64,000 bases of DNA from Burkholderiaceae bacterium. GTDB taxonomy: Bacteria; Pseudomonadota; Gammaproteobacteria; Burkholderiales; Burkholderiaceae_C. The translations under genes and the position numbers were made by a program. The notes below the pieces were generated by a model, which worked only from the letters and a program-made list of their open reading frames with translations, was not told where the DNA came from and did not search any database. Of the stretch, positions 1-9,132 are shown piece by piece; positions within the stretch are counted from its first letter, which is position 1, and each line of letters starts with the position of its first letter. The DNA is taken from the NCBI GenBank assembly GCA_030654805.1, contig JAURWR010000040.1, forward strand, positions 1 to 64,000, given 5' to 3'.

Positions 1-294
1 GCAGATGGCCAGATCGAGGTCGGCCTCGACCGCTTCCCTGATGGCTGCGGCCGCGCCTGCTGGCGGCTCGTAGATGACGCTGACCGTGGCGCCGGTGGTC
101 TGGGCCGCTTCCTTGACGCTGGCGTAGATCGGGATGCCTTCGAAGTCCTCGCCGGCCTTCTTCGGGTTGACGCCCGCGACGAAGCAGTTCTTGCCATTCG
201 CGTAATCGCGGCACATGCGGGTGTGGAACTGGCCCGTCTTGCCGGTGATGCCTTGCGTGATGACCTTGGTGTCTTTATTGATCAGGATGCTCAT
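1..294 (-). CDS. sucD: Succinyl-CoA synthetase alpha subunit, N-terminal part (runs off the window)
   Basis: This is the alpha subunit of the TCA-cycle enzyme that converts succinyl-CoA to succinate with formation of ATP or GTP. It binds CoA and carries the phosphohistidine. Only the first 98 residues are in the window, and the frame stays open to base 1. The start [12 protein letters not shown] and the CoA-binding Rossmann loop QGITGKTG (residues 14-21), followed by FHTRMC, are typical. The active-site histidine lies beyond the edge. The gene follows sucC by 25 bases on the same strand, so the two are co-transcribed. Confidence 0.95.
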   Translation of the reverse strand, partial: MSILINKDTKVITQGITGKTGQFHTRMCRDYANGKNCFVAGVNPKKAGEDFEGIPIYASVKEAAQTTGATVSVIYEPPAGAAAAIREAVEADLDLAIC

Positions 295-319
295 GTGTGT
301 GTCCTTGGTCTCGGTGCGC

Positions 320-1480
320 TTACTTCAGCGCGGCCATCACGGCCTGGGCAGCGTCGGCCATCGAGTCGGCGCTGATGATCGGCAGGCCCGAGTCCTTCAG
401 CATCTTCTTGCCGATGTCCTCGTTGGTGCCCTTCATGCGCACGACCAGCGGCACGTTGAGGTTGACCGCCTTGCAGGCGGCGATCACGCCCTCGGCGATG
501 GTGTCGCAGCGCATGATGCCGCCGAAGATGTTGACCAGGATGGCCTTGACCTTCGGGTTGCCCAGCATGATCTTGAAGGCTTCGGTCACCTTCTCGGCAG
601 TGGCGCCACCGCCCACGTCGAGGAAGTTGGCCGGTTCGGCGCCGAACAGCTTGATGGTGTCCATCGTCGCCATCGCGAGGCCTGCGCCGTTGACCAGGCA
701 ACCGATGTTGCCGTCGAGCTGGATGTAGGCGAGGTCGAACTTGCTGGCTTCGATCTCGGCCGGGTCTTCCTCGTCGAGGTCGCGGTAGGCGACGATCTCC
801 GGGTGGCGGAACAGCGCGTTGCTGTCGAAGTTGAACTTGGCGTCCAGCGCCTTGATGTTGCCGTTGCCTTCGAGGATCAGCGGGTTGATCTCGGCGAGGC
901 TGGAGTCGGTCTCCATGTAGCAGGTGTAGAGCTTCTTGAAGACATCGACCGCCTGCGCCTGGCTGGCGGCAGGAATGCCGATGCCGCTGGCGAGCTGCAG
1001 CCCTTGCGCATCGGTCAGGCCGATCAGCGGATCGACGAACACCTTGATGATCTTCTCGGGCGTGTCGTGCGCGACCTGTTCGATGTCCATGCCGCCTTCG
1101 CTCGACGCCATCAGCACGACCTTCTGCGTGCCGCGATCGGTGACCGCCGCGACGTAGTACTCGTGCTTGATGTCGGCGCCTTCTTCAATCAGCAGGCGGC
1201 GCACCTTCTGGCCTTCGGGGCCGGTCTGGTGGGTCTTCAACTGCATACCGAGGATTTCGCCGGCCAATTTTTTGACATCGTCGAGCGAGCGGGCGAGCTT
1301 GACGCCACCGCCCTTGCCGCGGCCGCCCGCATGAATCTGCGCCTTGACGACCCAGACCGGACCGCCCAGCTTCTGCGCCGCCTCCAGGGCCTCGTGGACG
1401 CTGAATGCCGCGTAGCCCTTGGGCACCGGGATGCCATAACGGCTCAGCAGTTCTTTGCCTTGGTATTCATGGATTTTCAT
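320..1480 (-). CDS. sucC: Succinyl-CoA synthetase beta subunit (ADP-forming)
   Basis: This is the nucleotide-binding beta subunit of succinyl-CoA synthetase, active with SucD in the cytoplasmic TCA cycle. At 386 residues it has the usual family length. It starts with the conserved [12 protein letters not shown]. An ATP-grasp region follows ([14 protein letters not shown] around residues 51-64), and the C-terminal ligase domain contains [15 protein letters not shown]. It is the promoter-proximal gene of a sucC-sucD operon on the minus strand. The 190-base leader upstream holds the only promoter-like sequence seen. Confidence 0.97.
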   Translation of the reverse strand: MKIHEYQGKELLSRYGIPVPKGYAAFSVHEALEAAQKLGGPVWVVKAQIHAGGRGKGGGVKLARSLDDVKKLAGEILGMQLKTHQTGPEGQKVRRLLIEEGADIKHEYYVAAVTDRGTQKVVLMASSEGGMDIEQVAHDTPEKIIKVFVDPLIGLTDAQGLQLASGIGIPAASQAQAVDVFKKLYTCYMETDSSLAEINPLILEGNGNIKALDAKFNFDSNALFRHPEIVAYRDLDEEDPAEIEASKFDLAYIQLDGNIGCLVNGAGLAMATMDTIKLFGAEPANFLDVGGGATAEKVTEAFKIMLGNPKVKAILVNIFGGIMRCDTIAEGVIAACKAVNLNVPLVVRMKGTNEDIGKKMLKDSGLPIISADSMADAAQAVMAALK

Positions 1481-1675
1481 GCGGAGGCTTTCTTGCAGAA
1501 GATGAAATCGAGGGGTCGAAAGGGAGGCCGTGGAGGCTGTGACGCCGGGCGGGCGGAACGATCAGCCCAGCGGAACTGGGCCCGTTGGGGGTCGTCATCG
1601 GTCGCAAACGTATTTGATGGCGCTGTACATCCGCTGCGGACGGGCCGCCCATGTCGCTTCGGCCCACCCCGTCCT

Positions 1676-1705
1676 CGTAATTACGAATTACGGCGAGAAC
1701 TGTAA
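1676..1705 (-). promoter_or_regulatory. Likely sucCD promoter with a 7-bp palindrome
   Basis: On the minus strand, TTACAG (1700-1705) and TAATTA (1678-1683) are 16 bases apart and read toward sucC. The -10 box lies inside a palindrome, CGTAATT-ACG-AATTACG, at 1676-1692. This would suit a regulator or a simple AT-rich promoter core. The remaining bases between sucC and the recX stop show no other signal I can support. Confidence 0.4.
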
Positions 1706-1778
1706 CATGCTGCATTGCACCAACCGGATGCGCCGAAGCCTCGAAAAGAGGGCCGCTGACACGGCGAGCAGGTTCACC

Positions 1779-2390
1779 TCAATACGCATCGTCGTCGGGG
1801 AGCGCCGCTTGCAACAACCCGGCATCCGGCTCCTCGCGCATCGCCACAGAATCGTCGCCACGCCGACCGGATGCGCGCAACACCCGACTGACAACATCGG
1901 ACGAAAAACCACGTGCCGCGAGAAAGCGTGCCTGCCGAGCCCGTTCGGTCAGAGAGTCTGGCGGCCCGCCAAACTTGCGTTGCTGCACCTCGAGCGCCCG
2001 CGCATGCTCGCTGTCGCGCAGGGCGCCGGCCAGGGCTGGCGTCAATACAACGCCGTGCTGTGACAACTCCTGGCGTATGCGCAGATTGCCGTGGCGCGCC
2101 GAGCGTGCGTGGACCCGGCTTTCGACGAATCGCTCGTCGCTCAAGTAGCGGTGGTTGTGCAGCCAATCGAGCAGCGCGTCCACCTCGGCCTCGGGGTCAG
2201 ACCGACTGCCGGTTGCGGCGAGATCGACAGACGCACTGACGCCAGCGACGCTGCCGGACGCGCGGCGAACATCGCTGTTGCCATCGTCACGCAGTCGCCG
2301 CAGCAACTTGCGGCGCAGTTCGAGGCGACTGTGCTCGCGCTGGGCGAGCAGCTGCAGCGCACGGCCCTTGAGCGACAGCTGCTTCTTCAT
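1779..2390 (-). CDS. recX: Regulatory protein RecX
   Basis: RecX binds RecA filaments and limits RecA ATPase and strand-exchange activity. The 203-residue product is within the family range and has its character: a basic N-terminus (SLKGRALQLLAQREHSRLEL) and repeated three-helix units such as LLDWLHNHRYLSDERFVESRVHARS and IRQELSQHGV. It lies 27 bases downstream of recA on the same strand, the classic recA-recX arrangement, so it is probably expressed by read-through from the LexA-controlled recA promoter. It contains a longer low-complexity insert (roughly residues 35-70) than the short family members. Confidence 0.93.
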   Translation of the reverse strand: MKKQLSLKGRALQLLAQREHSRLELRRKLLRRLRDDGNSDVRRASGSVAGVSASVDLAATGSRSDPEAEVDALLDWLHNHRYLSDERFVESRVHARSARHGNLRIRQELSQHGVVLTPALAGALRDSEHARALEVQQRKFGGPPDSLTERARQARFLAARGFSSDVVSRVLRASGRRGDDSVAMREEPDAGLLQAALPDDDAY

Positions 2391-2417
2391 CGCTGCTGGC
2401 GCGCAGACGCCACGGCA

Positions 2418-3494
<1,077 letters not shown>

Positions 3495-3529
3495 GGTGTT
3501 CTCCGGGGTGTGGCTTCGATTATTGCCAA

Positions 3530-3549
3530 AGCTGGATGTTTGTACAGTA
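3530..3549 (-). promoter_or_regulatory. LexA (SOS) box of recA
   Basis: On the minus strand the site reads TACTGTACAAACATCCAGCT. This contains CTG-N10-CAG, the core of the gamma/beta-proteobacterial LexA operator, with the flanking TA on one side. It lies 35-55 bases upstream of the recA start. A perfect -35 hexamer TTGACA is at 3557-3562 (minus strand), so LexA would cover the -10 region and block polymerase. Confidence 0.85.
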
Positions 3550-3719
3550 TTTTATCTGTCAACTCCTGAACCGTCGATCAACCGGTCTGGTGCCCCCGTT
3601 CGGACGACGTCTACGGGTATACAGCCACCCTCGCGGCCATCTCCATCCCGGGTCTGAACCCTAAACTTCCCGAACGCGCAACGCGGCGCGATGACGGATC
3701 TGCCAGGGGAGACACACGG

Positions 3720-4391
3720 ATGCGGGTTCTGATCGCCGAAGACGACCAGGTGCTGGCGGATGGCCTGTTGCGCTCGCTGCGCAACGCGGGCTATGCGGTC
3801 GACCAGGTGAGCAGCGGCAGCGAAGCGGATGCGGCGCTGACCTCGCACGAGTTCGACATGGTGATCCTCGACCTGGGGCTGCCCAAGGTGCATGGGCTGG
3901 AGGTGCTGCGCAAGCTGCGGGCCCGCGGCTCGAGCGTGCCGGTGCTGATCCTGACGGCCGCCGACAGCGTCGACCAGCGCGTCAAGGGCCTCGACCTCGG
4001 TGCCGACGATTACATGGCCAAGCCGTTCTCGCTGCAGGAACTCGAAGCGCGCGTTCGTGCGCTGACGCGGCGCGGGCTGGGCACGGCGTCCAGCGTCATC
4101 AAGCACGGTCCGCTGACCTTCGACGCCACCGGCCGCGTGGCCTACATCAACGACCAGATGATCGAGCTGTCGGCGCGCGAGATCAGCCTGCTTGAGGTGC
4201 TGCTGCAACGCGCCGGCAGGTTGGTCAGCAAGGACCAGCTCGTCGAACGGCTGTGCGAATGGGGTGAAGAGGTCAGCAACAACGCCATCGAGGTCTACAT
4301 CCATCGCCTGCGCAAGAAAATCGAGCAAGGTCCGGTGCGCATCGCGACCGTGCGAGGTCTGGGCTACTGTCTGGAGAAAATCGCGGCCTGA
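3720..4391 (+). CDS. OmpR/PhoB-family response regulator (TctD/QseB-like)
   Basis: This is a two-component response regulator that controls transcription after phosphorylation by the kinase encoded next to it. The receiver domain spans residues 1-115, with acidic pocket E7-D8-D9, phospho-acceptor D51 (VILDLGLP), T79 and K101 (AKPFS). The C-terminal winged helix spans about 127-220, with the usual NAIEVYIHRLRKKI recognition helix and the RGLGYCL wing. Its length of 223 residues is normal. The stop is 16 bases before the kinase start. Its closest named relatives are TctD, QseB and PmrA. The regulated genes cannot be told from the sequence. Confidence 0.93.
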   Translation: MRVLIAEDDQVLADGLLRSLRNAGYAVDQVSSGSEADAALTSHEFDMVILDLGLPKVHGLEVLRKLRARGSSVPVLILTAADSVDQRVKGLDLGADDYMAKPFSLQELEARVRALTRRGLGTASSVIKHGPLTFDATGRVAYINDQMIELSAREISLLEVLLQRAGRLVSKDQLVERLCEWGEEVSNNAIEVYIHRLRKKIEQGPVRIATVRGLGYCLEKIAA

Positions 4392-4407
4392 GCAGCTTGG
4401 ACTCTCC

Positions 4408-5952
4408 ATGGCCCGCACGCACGAACAACGTTCCCTCTTTGGCGAGATCCTCGACTGGATGCTCGCGCCGCTGCTGGTGCTGTGGCCGATGAGCGTCGTG
4501 CTGACCTGGCTGGTGGCGCAAGGCATCGCCAACCAGCCCTACGACCGAGAGCTCGCCGACATGGCGCGGGTGCTGTCCAAGCAGGTGGTCGTCCAATCGA
4601 AGCAGGGCTACGCAACGGCGAGCTTCACTCTGCCGGCAGGCGCGTCGGAGATCCTGCGCGCGGACGAGGCTGACGATGTCTATTACCAGGTGCTGGGGCT
4701 GCGCGGCGAGTACCTGAGCGGCGACAGCACGCTGGCGGTGCCTGCCGACGAAGACCGCGTGCCGCCCGGCGAGCTGCGCTACCGTGACGACACGATCCAC
4801 GACGAGAACGTGCGCGTGGCGTACCTGTGGGTCGATGTGCCCGGTCGTCCCGCCAACGCCGCACCGTTGGTGCAGGTGGCCGAAACGCTGGGCAAGCGGT
4901 CTCGGCTGGCCACCGAGATCATCAAGGGCGTGATCCTGCCGCAGTTCGTGATCCTGCCGCTCGCGGTGCTGCTGGTGTGGCTGGCGCTGGCGCGCGGCAT
5001 CGCCCCGCTGAACGAGTTGCAGCAACGCATCCGCAAGCGCGACAGCAGCGACCTGAGCCCGATCGACGAGCGCGATGCGCCCGAAGAGGTGTCGCCCCTG
5101 GTGCGAGCGATCAATGACCTGCTGGGGCGGCTCGACCGATCGATCGGATCGCAGAAGCATTTCCTGACCGATGCCGCGCATCAACTGAAAACGCCGCTGG
5201 CCGGTTTGCGCATGCAGGCCGAACTGGCGCAGCGCGACATCGACGCCGGCAAGAACGACCCGGCCGACATCAAGCGCTCGCTGCAGCAGATCGCGTTGTC
5301 CAGCCAGCGCGCAGCGCACACGGTCAACCAGCTGCTCTCGATGGCACGGGTCGACGACAAGGAGCAAGCCTTGCGGCTCGGTCCGGTCGATCTCGCCGAG
5401 CTGGCCGTCGAAACGGTGCGGGACTTTGTGCCGCACGCGCTCGAAAAGCGCATCGACCTCGGCTACGAAGGCCCCGGGCGCGACGTCACAGGCGGCGTCG
5501 AGACGCCGGCGACCGGCGGGCTGAAGGTGCTGGGGCATCGCGTGCTGCTGGGCGAGCTGATACGCAACCTGGTCGACAACGCGCTGCACTACACGCCGTC
5601 GGGCGGCACGGTCACGGTGCGAGTGATCGACGACCCGTTCGGCCAGGTGGTCGTGCTGCAAGTCGAGGATTCGGGCCCGGGCATTCCGGCGGCGGAACGC
5701 GAGCAGGTGTTTCGCCCGTTCTACCGTGTGCTCGGCACGCAGGTCGACGGCTCCGGCCTCGGGCTGGCGATCGTTCGCCAGATCGCCACCCAGCACGGCG
5801 CCGAGCTGCTGCTCGAAGACGCCAACCTGCGGCACCGCGCGGGACTCAACGATCAGGCCGGCGCGCCGTTCGGGCCGGGTGCGCGCTTCACGCTGCGTTT
5901 CACGGCCGTCCGCGAGCAGCGTGTGGAGGCGGACAACGCGGTCCTACACTGA
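4408..5952 (+). CDS. Sensor histidine kinase of the TctE type
   Basis: This 514-residue inner-membrane kinase is the partner of the response regulator just upstream. Membrane helices lie at about residues 18-40 and 172-196. The segment between them looks like the periplasmic 2CSK_N sensor domain of TctE kinases (YYQVLGLRGEYLSGD). A HAMP-like stretch follows. The H-box is DAAHQLKTPLAGL with H258, and the ATPase domain has NLVDNALHYTP, EDSGPGIP and SGLGLAIV. I chose the ATG at 4408 because it starts the first helix properly and follows the regulator gene. An earlier in-frame start would overlap the regulator deeply. The family senses small organic acids in some species, but the ligand here is unknown. 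Confidence 0.9.
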   Translation: MARTHEQRSLFGEILDWMLAPLLVLWPMSVVLTWLVAQGIANQPYDRELADMARVLSKQVVVQSKQGYATASFTLPAGASEILRADEADDVYYQVLGLRGEYLSGDSTLAVPADEDRVPPGELRYRDDTIHDENVRVAYLWVDVPGRPANAAPLVQVAETLGKRSRLATEIIKGVILPQFVILPLAVLLVWLALARGIAPLNELQQRIRKRDSSDLSPIDERDAPEEVSPLVRAINDLLGRLDRSIGSQKHFLTDAAHQLKTPLAGLRMQAELAQRDIDAGKNDPADIKRSLQQIALSSQRAAHTVNQLLSMARVDDKEQALRLGPVDLAELAVETVRDFVPHALEKRIDLGYEGPGRDVTGGVETPATGGLKVLGHRVLLGELIRNLVDNALHYTPSGGTVTVRVIDDPFGQVVVLQVEDSGPGIPAAEREQVFRPFYRVLGTQVDGSGLGLAIVRQIATQHGAELLLEDANLRHRAGLNDQAGAPFGPGARFTLRFTAVREQRVEADNAVLH

Positions 5953-5988
5953 GATCGATGCCGACTTGACCCGTTCCGGAGGTGCCCG

Positions 5989-7593
5989 ATGAATGCTCGC
6001 GAACCCGCTCTGCCGCTGTCCGAACCGATGGCCCCGGATCCGGCTTCGGCTTCGGCGATCGCCGCGTTCTGCGATCTCGCCTGGGACGAGACCATCGTTC
6101 CGGCCCTCGTCGACTACATCGCGATTCCCGCGAAGAGCCCGCTGTTCGACGCCGACTGGCAGGCCCACGGCCACATCGACCGCGTGATCCGCGACGCCGC
6201 TCAGTGGGTCGAGCGGCAGCCGGTGGCCGGACTGAAGCTCGAGGTCGTGCGCTTGCCGGGTCGCACGCCGGTGATCTTCTTCGACGCGCCAGCCACACGC
6301 GCCGACGGTGAAGTGTGCCCCCAGGCCGACGGCATACGTCGTCCGCCCCCCAAGGGGGATGAGAAAACTTGGGGTGGCCCGGCGTTTTCTCACACGCACG
6401 ATGCGCCTACGGTGCTGATGTACGGCCACCTCGACAAGCAACCCGAGTTCACCGGCTGGCGCAGCGACCTCGGCCCCTGGACGCCGAAGTACGAGAACGG
6501 CCTGCTGTACGGCCGTGGCGGGGCCGACGACGGCTACGCGGTCTACGCCGCGCTGACCGCGATCCGCGCGCTCGACGAGCAAGGCATCGCGCGCCCGCGC
6601 TGCGTCGGCCTGATCGAAAGCTGCGAGGAGAGCGGCTCGTACGACCTGCCGGCTTACATCGACGTGCTGAAGTCGCGGTTCGGCCGCGTCGGGCTGGTGG
6701 TGTGCCTCGACAGCGGCGCCGGCAACTACGACCAGCTCTGGTTGACCACCAGCCTGCGCGGCATGGTCAGCGGCGTGCTGAAGGTCGAGGTGCTGACCGA
6801 AGGCGTGCACTCGGGCGATTCGAGCGGGCTGGTGCCGTCGAGCTTTCGCATCCTGCGCCAGGTGCTGGACCGGCTGGAGGATGCGAAGACCGGCGAGCTG
6901 CTGCCCGAAAGCTTTCATTGCGAGATCCCGGCCGACCGCGTCGGTCAGGCACGCGCGACGGCAGCCGCCCTCGGCGACGAGGTGTGGAAGCGGTTTCCCT
7001 GGGCTTGCGGCGCCGACGGCGGGCCCACGCTGCCGACCACCACCGATCCGCTCGATGCGCTGCTACGCCGCACCTGGAAGCCCACGCTCAGCGTGACGGG
7101 CGTCGACGGCTTCCCCGAGATGCGCAGTGCCGGCAACGTGCTGCGGCCCTACACCGCGTTCAAGCTGAGCCTGCGCCTGCCACCGCTGGTCGACGGTAAC
7201 GAAGCCGCCGCGAAGCTGAAAGCGCTGCTCGAAGACAACGCACCGTACAACGCGAGGGTGACTTTCAGCGCCGATGGCCGCTCAGGTGGGGGCGGTGGTG
7301 GTCAACCCTCAGGTGCAACGGGCTGGAACGCCCCAACGCTTGCACCCTGGCTCGACGATGCGCTGAACGCCGCATCGCTAACCCACTTCGGCGCGCCCTG
7401 CGGATACATCGGCCAGGGCGGCACGATCCCGCTGATGAGCCTGCTGCAGCAGGGCTTCCCGGCGGCGCAGATGATGGTTTGCGGCGTGCTCGGCCCGAAG
7501 AGCAATGCCCACGGTCCGAACGAGTTTCTGCATGTGCCCTACGGCAAGAGGCTCACCGCTGCTGTCGCCCAGGTGATTGCCGCCTGCAGGTGA
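5989..7593 (+). CDS. M20-family metallopeptidase with an in-frame repeat insertion
   Basis: This is a zinc-dependent dipeptidase or carboxypeptidase of the M20 family, probably cytoplasmic since no signal peptide is seen. Metal and catalytic residues are visible: H147 and D149 (YGHLDKQ), D180 (GGADDGY), E213-E214 (SCEESGS), a later D in CLDSGAG, and the terminal His in NAHGPNEFLHV. At 534 residues it is longer than most relatives. The excess is a 31-residue segment (108-138) encoded by a palindromic repeat, directly before the first zinc ligand, plus a glycine-rich linker around residue 430. The reading frame is intact. The substrate is unknown. Confidence 0.88.
   Translation: MNAREPALPLSEPMAPDPASASAIAAFCDLAWDETIVPALVDYIAIPAKSPLFDADWQAHGHIDRVIRDAAQWVERQPVAGLKLEVVRLPGRTPVIFFDAPATRADGEVCPQADGIRRPPPKGDEKTWGGPAFSHTHDAPTVLMYGHLDKQPEFTGWRSDLGPWTPKYENGLLYGRGGADDGYAVYAALTAIRALDEQGIARPRCVGLIESCEESGSYDLPAYIDVLKSRFGRVGLVVCLDSGAGNYDQLWLTTSLRGMVSGVLKVEVLTEGVHSGDSSGLVPSSFRILRQVLDRLEDAKTGELLPESFHCEIPADRVGQARATAAALGDEVWKRFPWACGADGGPTLPTTTDPLDALLRRTWKPTLSVTGVDGFPEMRSAGNVLRPYTAFKLSLRLPPLVDGNEAAAKLKALLEDNAPYNARVTFSADGRSGGGGGGQPSGATGWNAPTLAPWLDDALNAASLTHFGAPCGYIGQGGTIPLMSLLQQGFPAAQMMVCGVLGPKSNAHGPNEFLHVPYGKRLTAAVAQVIAACR
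6310..6402 (+). repeat. Palindromic interspersed-repeat-like element inside the M20 peptidase gene
   Basis: Two overlapping inverted repeats lie here. TGAGAAAAC (6360-6368) pairs perfectly with GTTTTCTCA (6384-6392). CCCCCAAGGGGG (6347-6358) is itself nearly self-complementary and can also pair with CTTGGGG (6368-6374). The segment has no counterpart in ordinary M20 proteins, where the strand before the zinc histidine follows directly. It has no stop codon in the gene frame. The structure suggests a small dispersed element that landed in frame. Other copies are not visible in this window. Confidence 0.6.
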
Positions 7594-7759
7594 TCTCGGG
7601 CCCACGCGCGCCGGGTCGATCACCGCGTGCGCGACCCGTTCCCCCCCGCCCGAACGAGGCATCGCGTGATGCTTCGCACAGGACCGTTGCGTCACGACGA
7701 TTCGGTCGCCAGCGACAGGAATAGAGGCCAAACGCCTTATTACCCTTTGTCGTCCAACC

Positions 7760-8284
7760 ATGGCCCGACCCACCCTCGACCGCACGCGCCTTGCGGCAGC
7801 ACCGCCGACCGCCCAGGTCAGCGACCGCGTGTGGATCGCCTATGCGCTGGCCGGGATCCTCCTGGTGATCGGTATTCCGGCGGCGGTGGCGGTTGGCGCG
7901 TCATGGGTCCGCTTTTCAGAGGCCACGAAGGCTGGCAAGCCGACACCCAACTGGGTGCGATCCGAGGCCGTGCACGCCACCACCAACGACGGCGACTCGG
8001 TCAAGGCACAGGTCACCATCGATGCGACCGATGGCCACACCCGCGCCGTTCTGGAAGCAAACCGAACACAGGTGGCCCTGCTGCTTCAGATCAGCCTGGG
8101 AGCACACGACCGCACTTCGATCCAGGGCGCCAAAGGCATGCAGCGGTTGTCAAAGGACCTGCGCAGGCGGCTCAACGAGTTCCTCGACGGGCACAACGCC
8201 CCGCCCGTTCGCGAAGTCATCATCCAGGACCTTTTTTCAGCAAGGTGTGACACCCCTCGCGGGCATCAGCCGATCCGTCGGTGA
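7760..8284 (+). CDS. FliL-like single-pass membrane protein (orphan)
   Basis: The 174-residue product has one N-terminal membrane helix (WIAYALAGILLVIGIPAAVAV, about residues 25-45) and a periplasmic domain resembling FliL. The FliL-like part is a beta segment (VKAQVTIDA), a helix ending in ALLLQISLG, the pattern KGMQRLSKDLRRRLNEFL, and a final VREVIIQDLFSA. FliL proteins associate with the flagellar stator, but no flagellar gene is nearby. The last 12 residues (CDTPRGHQPIRR) look like an unconserved extension, and the gene overlaps the convergent amidase gene by 19 bases. The FliL assignment comes from the pattern only. Confidence 0.65.
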   Translation: MARPTLDRTRLAAAPPTAQVSDRVWIAYALAGILLVIGIPAAVAVGASWVRFSEATKAGKPTPNWVRSEAVHATTNDGDSVKAQVTIDATDGHTRAVLEANRTQVALLLQISLGAHDRTSIQGAKGMQRLSKDLRRRLNEFLDGHNAPPVREVIIQDLFSARCDTPRGHQPIRR

Positions 8285-9132
8285 GTCAGCGCCGGGAGTT
8301 GGGTGCGCACGGCGGCCAGCCTTTCAAGATCGAGATCGGCAAGCACCACGCCCTCGCCTTCAGCCAGCACGGCAATGACCTGCCCCCAGGGGTCAATGAC
8401 CATGCTGTGACCCCAAGTGCGCCGACCGTTCTCGTGCAAGCCGCCCTGCGCCGCAGCGATCACATAGCACTGGTTCTCGACCGCACGCGCGCGCAGCAGC
8501 AGCTCCCAGTGGGCCTGACCGGTCGTGTGGGTGAAGGCCGCAGGCACCGCGATCAGGTCGCACGGCGGCTGGCCGGGCATCGACATGAGCGCGCGATACA
8601 GCTCCGGGAAACGCAGGTCGTAGCAGATGCTCAGGCCCACCCGCAGCGGGGCTGCGGCGGGGACGGTCGGCAGCGGGGCTCCCGCCCCATCCCCGGCGGC
8701 GATCCCGCTCAGCGCCACCGGTTGCGTGCCCGCGCGCAGAACGCGGCCTTCGTCGTAGCGCTCGCGTCCGTTGTCGAAACAGAACAAGTGGATCTTGTCG
8801 TAGCGCGCCGCCAGCGTGCCGTCCGGCCCGTAGACGCAACAGGCGTTGAAGACGTGGTCGGCGTCGTCGCTGCGAATCGGCAGGGTGCCGCCGATCACCC
8901 ACACGCCGTGCTGCCGCGCGGCGTCGGACAACATCTGCTGGATCGGGCCGGTGCCGACCGCCTCGGCGATCGCCAGCTTGTCGCGATCGTTGTGGCCCAT
9001 CAGGCAAAAGTATTCGGGCAGCACGACCCAGCATGCGCCGGCCGCTGCGGCCTGCCCGATCAGACGCACGGCGGTCGCCAGGTTGTCCTCGACGCGGGGG
9101 GTCGACACCATCTGCAGGGCGGCGATCTTCAT
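8266..9132 (-). CDS. Carbon-nitrogen hydrolase, Nit1/Nit2 type (deaminated glutathione amidase)
   Basis: This cytoplasmic amidase of the nitrilase superfamily has 288 residues. The Glu-Lys-Cys catalytic triad is visible in LPEYF, YDKIHLFCFD and SICYDLRFPE. The last motif and the conserved HIPTAF-like block (AVPAAFTHTTGQAHWELLLRA, read in parts) place it with Nit1/Nit2, which repair deaminated glutathione. The ATG at 9130-9132 overlaps the stop of the upstream yhdP-type gene by four bases (ATGA), so the two are translationally coupled. The C-terminus is VRTQLPALTHRRIG. Pairing with YhdP is common in Burkholderiales. Confidence 0.9.
   Translation of the reverse strand: MKIAALQMVSTPRVEDNLATAVRLIGQAAAAGACWVVLPEYFCLMGHNDRDKLAIAEAVGTGPIQQMLSDAARQHGVWVIGGTLPIRSDDADHVFNACCVYGPDGTLAARYDKIHLFCFDNGRERYDEGRVLRAGTQPVALSGIAAGDGAGAPLPTVPAAAPLRVGLSICYDLRFPELYRALMSMPGQPPCDLIAVPAAFTHTTGQAHWELLLRARAVENQCYVIAAAQGGLHENGRRTWGHSMVIDPWGQVIAVLAEGEGVVLADLDLERLAAVRTQLPALTHRRIG

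Noticed and set aside
1530..2063. A plus-strand frame over the sucC leader and the end of recX
   Set aside because: It is antisense to recX for much of its length, with arginine- and proline-rich composition and no ribosome site or known motif.
7280..7315. A G-rich stretch encoding a glycine run in the M20 peptidase
   Set aside because: It looks like a simple flexible linker between domains, is not palindromic and needs no special explanation.
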